DNA of 64,000 bases from assembly GCA_964019165.1 (NCBI GenBank), contig OZ025280.1:7806428-7870427 (forward strand). Direction: 5' to 3'. The notes beneath the pieces were generated by a model. The model was given only the letters and a program-made list of their open reading frames with translations. It was not told the origin of the DNA and did not search any database. Shown here in pieces: positions 12,311-23,658 of this stretch. Source of the stretch: Mastigias papua. Its lineage: Eukaryota; Cnidaria; Scyphozoa; Rhizostomeae; Mastigiidae. Numbering within the stretch: position 1 is the first letter of the stretch; the number at the start of each line of letters is the position of its first letter. The position numbers and the translations under genes were made by a program.

Positions 12311-13309
12311 TGAGACTGTGTATGTCCGTTTTTCCCGGCGAAACAGAAGTGGCCGTAAGACGGATGTTCAACTGTACTTCCATAAATTTTCTATTACAAC
12401 ACAAACGCCATATTTACCTATGATGTCATTTAACTGGCTCTGTGTCACCGAAGAAGAACATCTCCCAACTATCATCAGCAGAAGAGCGAACTTCCAACAC
12501 CTCAAAGAATCCCAATCCATTTCAGCAATTGGCCTACAAATGAAATAAATGCATTGATGTCAAATATCAAAGTTACAGCTAAGCAGGCACAAACACAATG
12601 GGGCTCATTCATTGGATTTGTATCATAATCCTACATTTAACGTACTTTTTCTATCACCTATAATTGATTGGGTATATTCCATATTCGATGCTTTCTCTAT
12701 AACACATGTTATAAATGTCGTTGAAAATGCTCTTTCAGTCGGCATTAGTAACTTTGACGGCTCTATGAATAAATAGTCAACAGTTCAAAACCTTATTGTA
12801 CGACCAACAAGAATAATACTACAGAGCAATTAACCTTTTCTTCAGTAATGTAACTTCTGCTTCAAGGATCATACTAATACAAAATTAATAGAATTTTCCG
12901 ACAGTTGATGACATCTGTCTATGACTGTAGAACTTTCATGATCCTACGAAGTCTCCTTGTTAATAACCTTCCGTAAAATGACGTAGGGAATAACCAGCGA
13001 AACAATAACTGACACCCATCGAATGAAAATAAAAAATATCATGATACCGTCGCTAAATCACTTATAGAATATATTTTCTATTCATCTTTTTAAGCATGGC
13101 GAAGAGCACAGTGAATTCCCTTACAGGCAACGCAGTTTAACTTAGATAACAAGATTTCACATTTAAGAAGTAAGAACAGATGGACGAAAGGTCCACACAA
13201 ACAATTAGCAGAAGTTGATGCAGAAGTGTCAATCAAAAGAACACCCACTATTCAGGTGAGCATTCTCTGGAAAGAGGCGTACAAAATATGAACTATGAAC
13301 AAAATTATT
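12311..13309. other. No gene recognised
   Basis: AT-rich sequence. The only open frame of note (12318-12548 plus, 76 codons) has no family resemblance, and I see no clear repeat borders. Confidence 0.45.
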
Positions 13310-13550
13310 ACATATACCAAACATGAAAAACCAAACACAATTCCAATCAACTATCTTGCATTCAGAAGCGCTCATGTTGGAAACACTCTACCCTATGCCA
13401 TACAAAACGTAATCTCAACTGCGATATGTAAAAGAATGATCAAACACTGGAATGGAGATAAATGCAATTGCAAGATAAGAGGTTACAGTAAGGACCCTAA
13501 CAAAGTATCTAAAAATTATTTCTCTATAGCTTTATTTACTGTCATTTAAC
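13310..13550 (+). mobile_element. LINE C-terminal tail, relic
   Basis: An 84-codon open frame ends with features typical of the extreme C-terminus of CR1/jockey-like LINE ORF2: AHVGNTLPYAIQNV (the xxWNxLP position), then FKRM-like ICKRMIKHW and a Cys motif KCNCKI. The segment is detached from any RT domain. The next 600 bp (to about 14160) holds no gene I can see. Confidence 0.6.
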
Positions 13551-14159
13551 ACTCTGGTTCTGATAAGTTTAATTACTAACAACTGTACATAATTTCATTA
13601 CAACAATAAGTGAACTACTATTGGTTCCTTAAATTGACAATAATATAAGAATAAAAATGATTATTATTTTCATAAAATTAACGTGATGTACGCAGGCAAT
13701 ATGACAAATTTCGAATTTGCTTTCTTAGACAACCAAGATGGTTCTACATTTACAAATGGCATTGAAATTTTATAAAGTTCCATGCATTCAAAGTGCTACA
13801 AGTCAACAAAACTTTACTTGATTTCCGAGCAAACCAATTATCATACTCATTTCTCGATCCATGCGTGTTTCAGATTGCAAAACATTGATGAAGCCTCTAC
13901 ATAATTACAAGGAAACACAAAAAGTCAATTAATAATCCAGGACTTATATCACGTTTCTCTATGAGAAGTTGTTCAAGTGCATTCGATTCTATAACTAGTT
14001 AAAAGCACCAGTCAAGAGCATTCTTTGGCAATTAACACTTTTTAGAAGGTGTAATCGATCTATGTATGATAAAAGGAACTAACGTTGTGCAGAAATGATG
14101 CAAAGTGACAGAAAGAGATAGTCATTCCATCAAATCAGAGAACCTTTAACAAAACGAAT

Positions 14160-15600
14160 TGAAAATTGCAAAGGGTTCACAACACGCTTTTTCTTGTCCT
14201 TGCATGGTACAAACCACCAAATGCCCCAGTTGATATATTTCTTAAGCCAGAAAAAGCTATCTGCTATTTCCATAGAGAAGGAAAAGAAACTATTCTTCTA
14301 GCCGAATCTATGAGCTATTCAATTTTCAACAGCTTATTGAAGAACCCACACGGGTTACCCTTAACACTGCTACTATAATTGATCATAATGCAATGACCTG
14401 CCGTAGGAATATTGTCAACTCAGGGTTCTATCAAACGGCCTTAACTGATCATTACCTTGTTTACAGCATAAGCAAATTTAAAGGAGGAATAACCAAGGAT
14501 CACATAGCAATCAAAACAAGGAAAATAAACAAATTTGACGAGGGCGAATTTCCTACTGATGTTGCTAGTGTTTGCTGGGAGAGCGTGGTTACTCAAACGG
14601 ATAACGCAAATATAGCTACTTGCTAAGAACTGGTCTGCTCTTTTCTATATGATCATTGATGAACACGCCTCTACAACGTAAAAAGCGAGTATCTGCAATG
14701 TACTGCCCATGGATAAATCAGGACCTAACGGCTCTCATGCGCAATAGGGATAGGCTGAACATTATTGCACTGAAAACAAAATCATCAATAATGATGGGAT
14801 CATACAGGCAACTCAAGAATAAGATCAATACAATGAATATTCAGATAAAAAAACAGTACCTCTCGAATAAGATAGCTGCCTGTAAGGGAGTGGTCATAAA
14901 GTAACTGCTATATGGAGGTGGATGATTTCTCAAAAATTTACCAAACTAATTTATGGCCCACCCTAGACTTCTATTCAATTTTTTGTGGCCCAATAGCAAA
15001 ATCAGGAAATTTTTCATGCCCTCATAGAGTATTGTTTGCAGAATGCATTGCCATCATAAACTGCTGGACTTGAGATATGCAGGACTTCGCAAAGTTCTTT
15101 TTCCAAAGTAAGTCCCTATGAAATAATTCATAGATACAAAAAGATCACTGCCAAAGATTGATCGATTGCACATGTGGGAAACTGAAAATAAGGTCTCATT
15201 GTAATGCTCTTGTTTCTATGATAAAGAAAGAATTTTTTGACAGTTCTGGAGAGGAAGAAGCTACAACAATTTTTAAGAGAATAGATGAAGAAAGGGTCAA
15301 TGGTATTGATTCGGAAATCAATGGTATAAATATCGATGTACCGCAAGGATCGTGCTTAAATCCCCTATTATGCATCATTTATATTAACGATCTCCCTCAG
15401 ACGGTACTCGACTCACCTGTTTCCATGTAGGCTGATGATACAAGCATATATGCTATCAATCGCTTGATATCAATAAATTTAATGAGGATATTAATAACGA
15501 TTTGGAAAAGCTGGAAAAATGGGTAATGGGTAACAAATTGTCCCTTAATGCAATGAAAACTCAGTTAATGCTCATTTCTACAAAACATTTGTTGCTACTG
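14160..15600 (+). mobile_element. LINE relic, endonuclease and partial reverse transcriptase
   Basis: Endonuclease pieces are AWYKPPNAPVDIF, CYFHREGKETILL, then TATIIDHNAMTCRRNIV, ALTDHYLVYSISKFKGGI and MYCPWINQDLTALMRNRDRL. RT pieces follow after a gap: DVPQGSCLNPLLCIIYINDL and ADDTSIYAI, with a stop codon at the residue before ADD. It continues to about ALEKLEKWVMGNKLSLNA in mixed frames, then stops abruptly against an opposite-strand relic. It is the same family as the element at 25.8-28.8 kb, judged by shared motifs. Many stops make it inactive. Confidence 0.8.
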
Positions 15601-16264
15601 TTACTTATTGATTACTAATATCCTTTCAAAACTAAGATTTATGTCAATCAAAACACCCATGATTTTCTGCTCTTGTGAGCTTTGAATCATAACCTTGCCA
15701 CTATTTATGCATCATACCTCTTTAGCAATACTTTCACCAACAATCATAAATTGGCAGTTTTTTTCGTTTAATTTTATATGTAGCTACTCAAAAATCAGTC
15801 AATTACAATTTTGGAGTCACTTTCTAACATGGCAATAATATTTTCGATACTCCTGTTGCAAGCATATATGGTTGCATAATAAGCATAGTTAAATATCTCC
15901 ACTTCATGAAATGACAAAAGGTCATTGACATAGATATTGACAAAGAGGATCCCTGGGGTAAACTAAGCTTCATATGTTTGTAGTTAAAGAAAGTCCCATT
16001 AGTCTTAAAGCTTTGTTGCCACTTTCCAGATAGTTGTGGGCAAGCATTAATGCATCATGACTGAAACCATATGTACAGAACTTTAGCAATTAGTAAGTCA
16101 GGTCTAACACAGTCAAAAGCCTTTGAAAGGTCAATAAAGATTTCTCCAGCCGTTCCACCCTCATCAAGACTCATTCTCCATTTTTCGACTCCCCAGATCA
16201 ATGCATTTTGGGTATTGTAGCACTTACGACAGTCACAGAGTAGAGATGATAAATGCTGAGACAT
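15600..16264 (-). mobile_element. LINE reverse transcriptase relic, minus strand
   Basis: At 16055-16264 the minus strand reads SSLLCDCRKCYNTQNALIW, then WRMSLDEGGTAGEIFIDLSKAFDCVRPDLLIAKV, typical RT motifs. Further down come LPQGSLFVNIYVND in a shifted frame, a YADD box changed to YAYY, and VMIQSSQEQKIMGVLID. It abuts the plus-strand relic tail-to-tail near 15600. Confidence 0.75.
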
Positions 16265-16481
16265 GTATCCAGAGATGTTCTGAATCAGCTACTGTCTAGC
16301 CATACTGAGCTACAGCTATTGTGCGGGAAAACTTGTTTTCCCTTAACAAAATGTTCGAATGAAATAGAGTTCTACCATCTAGGAGGAGCTGCAGCCTCAC
16401 AGTTTCACAGCCTCCATCTTCTACACCTATGTTTATAGTTACTATATAACAAGTAACCCGGGTGAATCTGAGGGCATATTT

Positions 16482-17230
16482 CAGGGGCGGACCCAGGAAA
16501 AAATCTGAGTGTAGTTTGTGTCTAGAAGAGGGTGTGGTCAAAATTTGGCTGGACGTGGTCATCAACTTAAAGCCTTATATCTAATTGAAGACAAAAAATG
16601 TTTGCACCCATACCTAAAGTTCGAAGTTCACAGGGGACACCCTTTTCTACCAAGGTCTATTTTATGAAATACTGTAATTTGAAGTGGCATAAAAAACCAT
16701 TGACATTCCTGAAAGAGAAATTGTCTTAAATATATTTTATATTATAAAAGTCCCCAAAACCCTGTCATACATATACATATTTATCCCTGGTCCTGAATAG
16801 ACATCTAGTTTGCCCCAAGAGTACATTGAAAAGTATTGCAGAATGTAAACTGTCCTTCTTTTAATCTTAGGTCAGAACTCATCACTATAGAAAATCATGT
16901 CGTTAACAAATTAGAGTTCCTCGGAGAAGGAATGCACGATATATGAAAACTTGTACCTGGCCTGTTGTTTTTAATGCAGAGTCTTTATATTTGTAATAAG
17001 TGAAATTAATATTTGCTTTATCCAAACTGAAGCTTTCCAGCTACTTTCCAAGCTCTCCTTCTCTTGGGACTCAACATGCTATTAAGCAACTGTCACAGTA
17101 CTTCGTTGAAGTTAAGAGTACGGCGCTTTTATCGATAGCACAGACTATTATGTGCCGAATTGGAGATGAACGGAAGTGGCCAGAACGGAACTGCTGTCGT
17201 TGAAAGAAGTCCCGTCAGATTCGAGCACTA
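16482..17230. other. Isolated hAT-like terminus and unassigned sequence
   Basis: The stretch CAGGGGCGGACCCAG near 16482-16496 matches the 15-bp terminus of the element at 32875-35203 with two differences. I see no partner end nearby, so it looks like a solitary or truncated end. The rest of the interval shows no recognisable gene. Confidence 0.4.
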
Positions 17231-17430
17231 GTGCAATTTCATTACCATTGGACTGTGCCAACTATTCGAAAATCCACTAGTGCTCCCGCCAAAAGTGAGT
17301 AGTAGTGTCAATCAAGTTTTCAACGCCCACCAGTGTTGCTGCCAGACTTCAGCACTAGTGTCAATCATGTTTTCAAAATCCACAAGTGCTCTCGTCAGAA
17401 CTGAGCAATAGTGTCAATCATGTCTTCAAA
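17231..17430. repeat. Imperfect 53-bp tandem repeat
   Basis: The core GTGTCAATCA recurs at 17305, 17358 and 17411, exactly 53 bp apart, surrounded by repeated CACTAGTG and TTTTCAA pieces. A more diverged copy starts near 17231. The interval from 17431 to 18189 holds nothing I can assign. Confidence 0.7.
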
Positions 17431-18189
17431 CAAGTTGATGGGTCCTGATGTTTAAAATCAGGGTAATTTACGGACCCAGTTGTCTTCACTAGCACTCGGA
17501 CAGGGGCATAGCTTTATGCGGAATGTGAAGTCCATTCCGCCGAAAAGACAAAAGTATTGCATCACCTAATAGACTAGGAGGTTGCCTCGAAGAAAATCAA
17601 GAAATCTGACTAGTGCTCAAGCTACAACAGCACTAGTCTGCGTCCACCCCTGTTATTTCCGGAGTATCTTTTTTCTATCAAATATAAAATTTTACAGAGA
17701 CGAAGTACCTAAACACTACGAACTACTGGACTACAATACAAAGACGAAACCCATGAGGAGCAAAATACCATGACTACCCCTGGGATTGAGCGTATTCCTA
17801 AATACAACTAAGAATACTAAACTGCATATGAATACTCAATTGAATTTCACATTTGGCATCAATGATTAAAACTAAAATACTACTTTGTTTGGAAACCTGA
17901 TTGGAAGGCATAAAAAGGGAATCAACCGTTCCCACCGCTGCGCATCGAAAAAAGAACACCGCTAATTGCTAGGAGCCTACTAAGATAGAGCTAATAGAAA
18001 AAGATGGGTGTGGAGTCATCATCTGAAGATCTTCTTCAATGCAGAGTCTCAAGTTGGAGATATTCTGGTCCAATGTTTTGGCGCAGAACTATGCAGCAAC
18101 CAATTTTTGTGCAGCTCTGTGGCGCAACAATGATTTAAGTCACAGGACCAATGACATCACAACAAAACCACATGCTTAGAGAAAGATTA

Positions 18190-18452
18190 AGGCCGGTTTC
18201 CACAAGGTAGCCAACAGTCGCTATCGGTCCCCACATTTACGGAATTTGTCCTTGGCGCAAATGTACAATTTGAAATGCCAAAGGGATGGAAAAGATTGTG
18301 GCTAAATGTCGCCAGAATTTGGGACTTCTTCTTTCTATAACGTTTTAGTGTCGCTGAGCTATCTCTAGCTGTGTGTTCCTGTCGCTGAATTAGAACTTTT
18401 CCTAACTCAGCGACAGCTAGCGACAGTTGGCGACTTTATGGAAACCAGGCTT
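18190..18452. mobile_element. 263-bp MITE
   Basis: The ends are imperfect inverted repeats. The left arm reads AGGCCGGTTTCCACAAGGTA and the right arm, on the opposite strand, AAGCCTGGTTTCCATAAAGT; both continue into GCCAAC and a TGTCGCTA-like stretch. A TA flanks each side. The centre repeats TGTCGCTG/CAGCGACA in both orientations, so the whole segment can fold back. Confidence 0.7.
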
Positions 18453-18601
18453 TAGTAGTGAAATATCGAGAGTGGTTGAACATCTATTTCTCGACATCGC
18501 TAACCTTCACTAAAACTTTTGGCCAACTGTCAAGCGTTGTCTAGTGCAATGTTGAGACCGTTTGAATACGGGCTAAGTGCGTGCGTTCATGAACAAATGT
18601 A

Positions 18602-18830
18602 TGTAATGCTTGTGGGCTCGGCAGGGTAAGACTCAAGAAAATGACGCTTAGTTTCTGATCTGATTGTCAATTCCTCTCTTCTGATTCAATGTTAGGATAA
18701 CGTATGTTAAGAAAGCATAACAGGAAGGAATTAAAACGGAAATAAAACGACTGTCCAATTAAAAGCGACTATTACAATAAACATGAAAGGATTGTCCAAT
18801 CAAAATCGATTATATTGATAAATCATTACA
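18602..18830 (-). repeat. 3' LTR
   Basis: A 229-bp repeat starting TGTAATG and ending CATTACA, a 7-bp inverted terminal pair. It is identical in length to the other LTR and differs only at G versus A in gggctc[G/A]gcagg. In element sense it holds TTGGACA-type repeats and T-rich stretches that could be promoter elements. Confidence 0.97.
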
Positions 18831-18842
18831 CCATCTCCCATC
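18831..18842 (-). promoter_or_regulatory. Polypurine tract
   Basis: GATGGGAGATGG on the minus strand directly abuts the 3' LTR, the expected position of the plus-strand primer for reverse transcription. Confidence 0.85.
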
Positions 18843-18847
18843 TGAAT

Positions 18848-19335
18848 TTAGTGTGTCACAAACTCTCCGAACCTCAAAGGGGGATTTATATTTTGCCTCA
18901 ATCCTGCTGGACGCGCCCTTTCAATGGGGGGACTCCCTGGCTGATCCTCCCCAAGGTTGGGTGGGTTCTCAGGTAAAATAGCTGTCTCCTCAGATTCAAG
19001 ACGGGGACAATGGGTAACGCCAGTACCTGATGGAACAAGACATGCTTTAAGATTGTTATGGTGCACTACTTTGTCTTTACCATCTGAAGAGCGAATAACA
19101 TAATTTACCCCTTTTCTTGACATAACCTTGTAAGGTCCAATCCACCTTCTACCGAACTTCCAAGATTTAGGGCGACGCAACCAAACAGAGCTATCAACCG
19201 GGTAAGGTACCCACTCCTTCAACTGCTGATCATAGTACCTTTTCTGCCGTGACCGACTAGCAATAAGATTCTGCTGAGCTATCTGCCTAAGAGACTGAAT
19301 GGACGACGAATGGACTGGGAGTGTTCAGACTGGGT
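18848..19335 (-). pseudogene. Integrase C-terminal region, frameshifted from pol
   Basis: This frame carries the end of integrase: RQKRYYD-type sequence, then the GPY module (RRWIGPYKV) and DKVVHHNNLKAC, with a Pro-rich tail ending near the PPT. It lies in a different frame from the upstream integrase body (19279-20979). The two overlap around 19279-19335, so a single-base indel there explains the break. The nominal start at 19222 is only the first permissive codon in the open frame; I do not think it is a real start. Confidence 0.85.
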
Positions 19336-20979
19336 GCACGGATTTTTCAATGGCATACCTAAATCTAACTCAAGAGGAGTTCGAGCAGTGCGACCAAAAA
19401 CAAGTTCATAAGGACTAATGCCAGTAGATTCATGAGTGCTGGTATTATAAGCATAAACTATTATATCTATCCACATATCCCAGTCATGAGAATGTTCAGA
19501 GACAAAAGCAGAAAGCATATCTTGAATGGTACGATTATGTCGCTCAACTAAGCCATCACACTGAGGGTGATAAGCAGTGGTCCTTGATTTGTGCGTTCCC
19601 ATGATTTGGCATACCTCATGCATCAAAACACTTTCAAAATTTCTTCCCTGGTCTGAATGAATTATTTGGGGAGGACCAAAACGACTGAAAACCCTCGAGA
19701 CTAAGATATCAGCTACAGTGTGAGCTTTCTGGTCCTTAGTTGGAAAGACTTCACACCATTTAGTGAAATGGTCCATAACGACGAGCAAGTGTTTATTTCC
19801 CCGCGGAGTTTCAGGGAGGGGACCCATGTAGTCCATGGCCCAGAATATAAAAGGTTCATTGACACTAATCTGCTGCAATGGGGCAACATTTCGAGAGGGT
19901 TCTAGTTTATTCTGAGCACAGTCTGGGCAAGAGCGTACAAATTCAGAGATATCCCTTTTCATCATGGGCCAAAAAAAGCGAGATTTTGTGCGCAAAATAG
20001 TCTTTTTTAGACCTAAATGGCCCGCAAAAGGGCTGCTGTGGATCCCTTGTAGGATGGGTTCCACCAAATGGGCAGGGATCACGAAGGAATAGTCCGGTAT
20101 AGGTACCTTAGTACTTGCACTTTTTACGAGAAGGCCATTGACAATGTGAAGTGAATCCCAGCAGTGCCAAAATGCCTTTAAAATGGGGTCTTTGGACCAA
20201 GCAAATAAGGGAGGTTTTGGCATGCCCGAAGCCTTTAATTCAAGGACAACTCTGAGTCGAGAGTCAGTCGTTTGTGCTGTCTGAAGATTACAAGTGGGTG
20301 CAACAGTTGTTGCACAAGATAACCCTTCTAGATTAAGAGGGTGATCTAGAGAGCTATTACCTTGTGGTGATGTAAGGCGGGAAAGGCTGTCGGCATTCCC
20401 ATTTTCAGAGCCAGGTCTATGCAGTATATCAAAATCGTATTCTTGAAGGCACATTACCCAACGTGCAAGACGCCCTTTTGGTTCCACAGAGTGTAGCCAA
20501 CGAAGGGCACTATGGTCCGTAACAACAGTAAATTTCTTTCCTAAAAGATAAGGACGAAAATAGTCAGTGGCATAGACGACTGCTAGTGCTTCTTTCTCGG
20601 TAGCAGAATAGCCTTTCTCACGATCTATCAGAGACCTGCTAGCATAGGAGATAACACGTTCAAAACCATTGCTGTCTTTTTGAACAAGGACAGCTCCAAG
20701 TCCTTGGTCAGAAGCATCCGTCTGGAGAATAAAGGGCTTATCAAACTGAGGGTAAGCCAAAATAGGGGCAGTACACAACAGGTACTTAAGACAAGTAAAT
20801 GATTTCTGCTGGGCATCAGTCCAAGAGAACTTTTTATCTTTTTTAGTTAGTGCCACGAGAGGGGAGGCAATTGCTGCAAAGTTCGGAATGAATCGCCGAT
20901 AATACCCAGCCAGACCTAAGAAGGAGCGGACTTGCTGAACATTACTAGGAACAGGCAGTTTAGACACAATATCCAATTT
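19279..20979 (-). pseudogene. pol: pol, RNase H and integrase part (downstream of premature stop)
   Basis: This is in the same frame as the upstream pol segment, separated by one TAA. It holds the RT thumb/RNase H connection (FLGLAGYYRRFI), then RNase H with the expected acidic residues in QTDAS, TEKEAL, VTDHSAL and NADSLSR. Next come the integrase zinc motif (HSSPFAGHLG ... CPDCAQNK) and the catalytic triad in MDYMGP, HSDQG and LVERHNR. All catalytic residues are retained. The first codon after the stop is AAA and the nominal start is TTG, so independent initiation is unlikely. Confidence 0.93.
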
Positions 20980-22704
20980 TTATGAGTCAGTGTGAACTCC
21001 CTCTGCAGATACAATATGTCCAAGAAAGCGAACACATTTGGCCCCAAAACAACACTTTTTAGCTTTAACACGCAGGTTATGCTTTCGAAATCGCTCTAAA
21101 ACACTGACTAAACGCTCGCAATGTTGCTGTAAACTAGATGAGGGAATAATGACGTCATCAAAATAACAGAGGCAAGTATCATATGATAGCCCAGACAGCA
21201 CTATTTCTATAGCCCTCTGAAATGTTGCACAGCCCCCAGTAACCCCAAATGGTAAACGACAAAACTCCCACAGCCCATCAGGGGTGGTAAACGCAGTTTT
21301 TTCTCTATCCCGAGGGTCAACACTAATTTGCCAATAACCAGAACGAAGATCTAACGTGCTAAATAAACATGATCCTTGAAGGGCGTCAAGCAAATCATCC
21401 ACCCTAGGGAGAGGGTGCGCATCTTTTTTTGTAACCGAGTTTAGTTTCCTATAATCGACACAAAATCGAAAACTGCCATCTTTCTTTTTTACAAGGACAA
21501 TGGGAGAAGCCCATGGACTACAACTGGGTTGAATAACACCTTGCTTCAGCATATCTTGTATCTGGGATTTGGTTTCGGCCCGGTAAGCATAAGGAAGGCG
21601 CCGTGGATATTGTCTAATAGGGGCACTGTCACCTGTATCAATGGTATGCTGGAGCACAGAGGTATGGCCTAAACCCTCTTCAAAAACATCAGTAAATTCA
21701 AGTAAGGTATCAAGAAGGGTTTGCCTATCCGATGGCTGAAGGTCAGGACTTAATGCAGCTTCAAGTTCATGCTTGACAGAAGGCAGAGGTGAGGTGGAGA
21801 TAGGAGACATGTCACTAGTAGATGCCACATATTCAGGTGAGTCGAGAACCTCAACGAGGGGGCAAAATTCCCCAACCTTTTGACCAGCTTGTAACTCAAT
21901 GTCAACATTGGAAGTGTTTAAAATACGCACAGGAATGCTTCTAAACTGTGCTTGACATACGCTATACGCAGGTATAAGGCTGGGGGGCAGAGAGGAAAGA
22001 TCTGAGAGAGGTGAAACCATCCCTAACTGCTCTTTACTACTGGCTGGAACTCTACAACTAACTAGGACTTCTGAACGACCAGGAATACATATGCTAGCAG
22101 ATGAAGTGACAGGAACAGGACCTCTTTGAATTGACTGCACGAGAAGACAATGGGAGTCATTGGTTCTGTTGGCACTGTCCCCTCCACCCTGCAGGGCAGG
22201 AGAAGCAGAAGGGGAAAATTGCGGGTAAGAACAAGGTTGCAATTGAGTACTACCATGAACTCCTTCTAGATAATAACTACCGTCACTTTTATGAGATAAT
22301 TGTAATGCATGAGAAGTCAAGAAATCCCACCCCAGAAGACATTCAAGGGGCTGAACAAGGGCTGAGGAGACCAGAAAATGACATGAATAAGGATAAAATT
22401 GACCGCCCGGGAGGGTTAACCCTACCTGTGTGGTTCCATCTACCTGTAGGGGCTGGCCAGTAATACCAATACAGTGTGAATCAACGTCTGCAAGAGCTGG
22501 TTTGGGCAAAATCTTGTCAAAAACATTCCTACTTATAAACGATTTCATGGAGCCAGTATCGATCAATGCGTGGACACTGACGCCGCCTATGGAACAATAA
22601 ACAAGGGGCTGGGATGACGAAGATCGCATATAGGGGACAAGTGAAAATACAGGGGGGTGACCTTCAGTCCAGCCCATCACTGAGGCTCCCCGTTGAAGTT
22701 TAAA
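20980..22704 (-). pseudogene. pol: pol, protease and reverse transcriptase part
   Basis: The frame is open from 22713 and entered by -1 slippage at 22698-22704; a reinitiation ATG at 22677 is the alternative. The protease active site is ALIDTGS. The RT motifs are RFCVDYRKLN, STLDLRSGYWQ, LPFGV and the catalytic YFDD. It ends at TAA (20980-20982) at the RT/RNase H junction, where family members read through in the same frame, so this is a nonsense mutation of one codon. Confidence 0.93.
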
Positions 22705-23618
22705 GAGTTTGAATTAGAACTTACATGTGGTGAAGAAAGATTGGAACTGGCATCTCTCGGAGCTGGAGTACTGCTAACAGCTGAGAACATTTGAGATCGG
22801 AGGCGTGAAGGAGTGGGGCACTGGTTTTGTGAATGGCCCCATCCACGGCATGTAGAGCAGTGTACATTCCAGGGGCATTCCCGAGCAAAATGACCAATCT
22901 GGTTGCAATTATAACAGCGGCTGTCTGGAGCACGTCGTCGTAGAGCACGTGACGGTGGACGATGATGATCCTTCAAGGTGGCTTTAAGTTCCTGTTGTTC
23001 TGTAGAAAGCGCAGCAACAGCCGCAGAAAGGCTGCGAATTGACTCACGCAGATCATCCCGCGGGGCAGGCATAGGAGCGTCTGCGGCAGTACATGTAAAT
23101 GCTGAACTCTCATCACCTAAATGATGAACAGCATAATAGCGCTGAACAAAGGATCTCATGTCCGATAATGAAGGTGTCGGGTTGCTCTCCAGGAGGCGAA
23201 GGCGGACCGTTGAAGGTAAACTTTTCATGAACTGACGTTCCAAAAGAGCGGTACGGGCGTCAGCAGGCAAATCGGGATCAGCCTTTCGGAGGAGGTCCTC
23301 TAAATCCCACAAAAGCAGAGAAGGATCTTCACCAGAACGTAAGGTACGATGGTCAAATGCAGCATAAAACCGCTCCCGATCAACGCGGGGACACAAGGCA
23401 TCTCGTAAATGCGTAGTGAGAGCATCATAACTGGCCTTGTGATCATCGGCAAGGCTGAAGTAATGGGTAGCAGCAGGGCCTCGCAAGAAAGCCGGGAGCT
23501 TCTTGAGCTTGTCTTCGGCAGACCAATTATTGGCGAGAGCACAGCATTCGAAATTGCGCAGCCAAGACGGAAAGTCCCCAGATTCGAATCTCTCCGGAAC
23601 GATAGAAAAGGAGGCCAT
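22677..23618 (-). CDS. gag: gag with two CCHC zinc knuckles
   Basis: The frame encodes 313 residues from the ATG at 23618; the open frame extends two codons further to a TTG, which I do not take as start. The capsid-like N-terminus begins SFSIVPERF. Near the C-terminus are two CX2CX4HX4C knuckles, CYNCNQIGHFAREC and CSTCRGWGHSQNQC, that bind genomic RNA. The stop TGA (22679-22677) overlaps the ATG of the pol frame as TGATG. Confidence 0.95.
   Translation of the reverse strand: MASFSIVPERFESGDFPSWLRNFECCALANNWSAEDKLKKLPAFLRGPAATHYFSLADDHKASYDALTTHLRDALCPRVDRERFYAAFDHRTLRSGEDPSLLLWDLEDLLRKADPDLPADARTALLERQFMKSLPSTVRLRLLESNPTPSLSDMRSFVQRYYAVHHLGDESSAFTCTAADAPMPAPRDDLRESIRSLSAAVAALSTEQQELKATLKDHHRPPSRALRRRAPDSRCYNCNQIGHFARECPWNVHCSTCRGWGHSQNQCPTPSRLRSQMFSAVSSTPAPRDASSNLSSPHVSSNSNSLNFNGEPQ
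22698..22704 (-). promoter_or_regulatory. -1 ribosomal frameshift slippery heptamer
   Basis: TTTAAAC on the minus strand is read by gag as T TTA AAC (Leu, Asn), the canonical X XXY YYZ arrangement, 18 nt before the gag stop. Slipping back one base enters the pol frame, which is open from 22713. Six nucleotides further on, GGGG and GUGA can pair with downstream UCAC and CCCC, a possible stimulatory stem at the usual spacing. Confidence 0.8.
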
Positions 23619-23638
23619 AACCAAGACGAAAGCCTAGC

Positions 23639-23656
23639 CCTGTACCTCTGTCACCA
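23639..23656 (-). promoter_or_regulatory. Primer binding site
   Basis: TGGTGACAGAGGTACAGG on the minus strand starts two bases inside the 5' LTR. The initial TGG matches the CCA end of a tRNA. The seven first bases resemble those of tRNA-Trp-primed elements, but the remainder does not, so I leave the primer unassigned. Confidence 0.7.
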
Positions 23657-23658
23657 AT

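Noticed and set aside
22131..22463. 110-codon plus-strand ORF
   Set aside because: It is antisense to pol of the retrotransposon and has no family resemblance.
22698..22704. UUUAAAC as a sign of viral sequence
   Set aside because: The flanking genes are Ty3/gypsy gag and pol with LTRs; the heptamer is a generic slippery site.
23619..23624. Gag start two codons upstream
   Set aside because: The codon there is TTG; the first ATG is at 23618.
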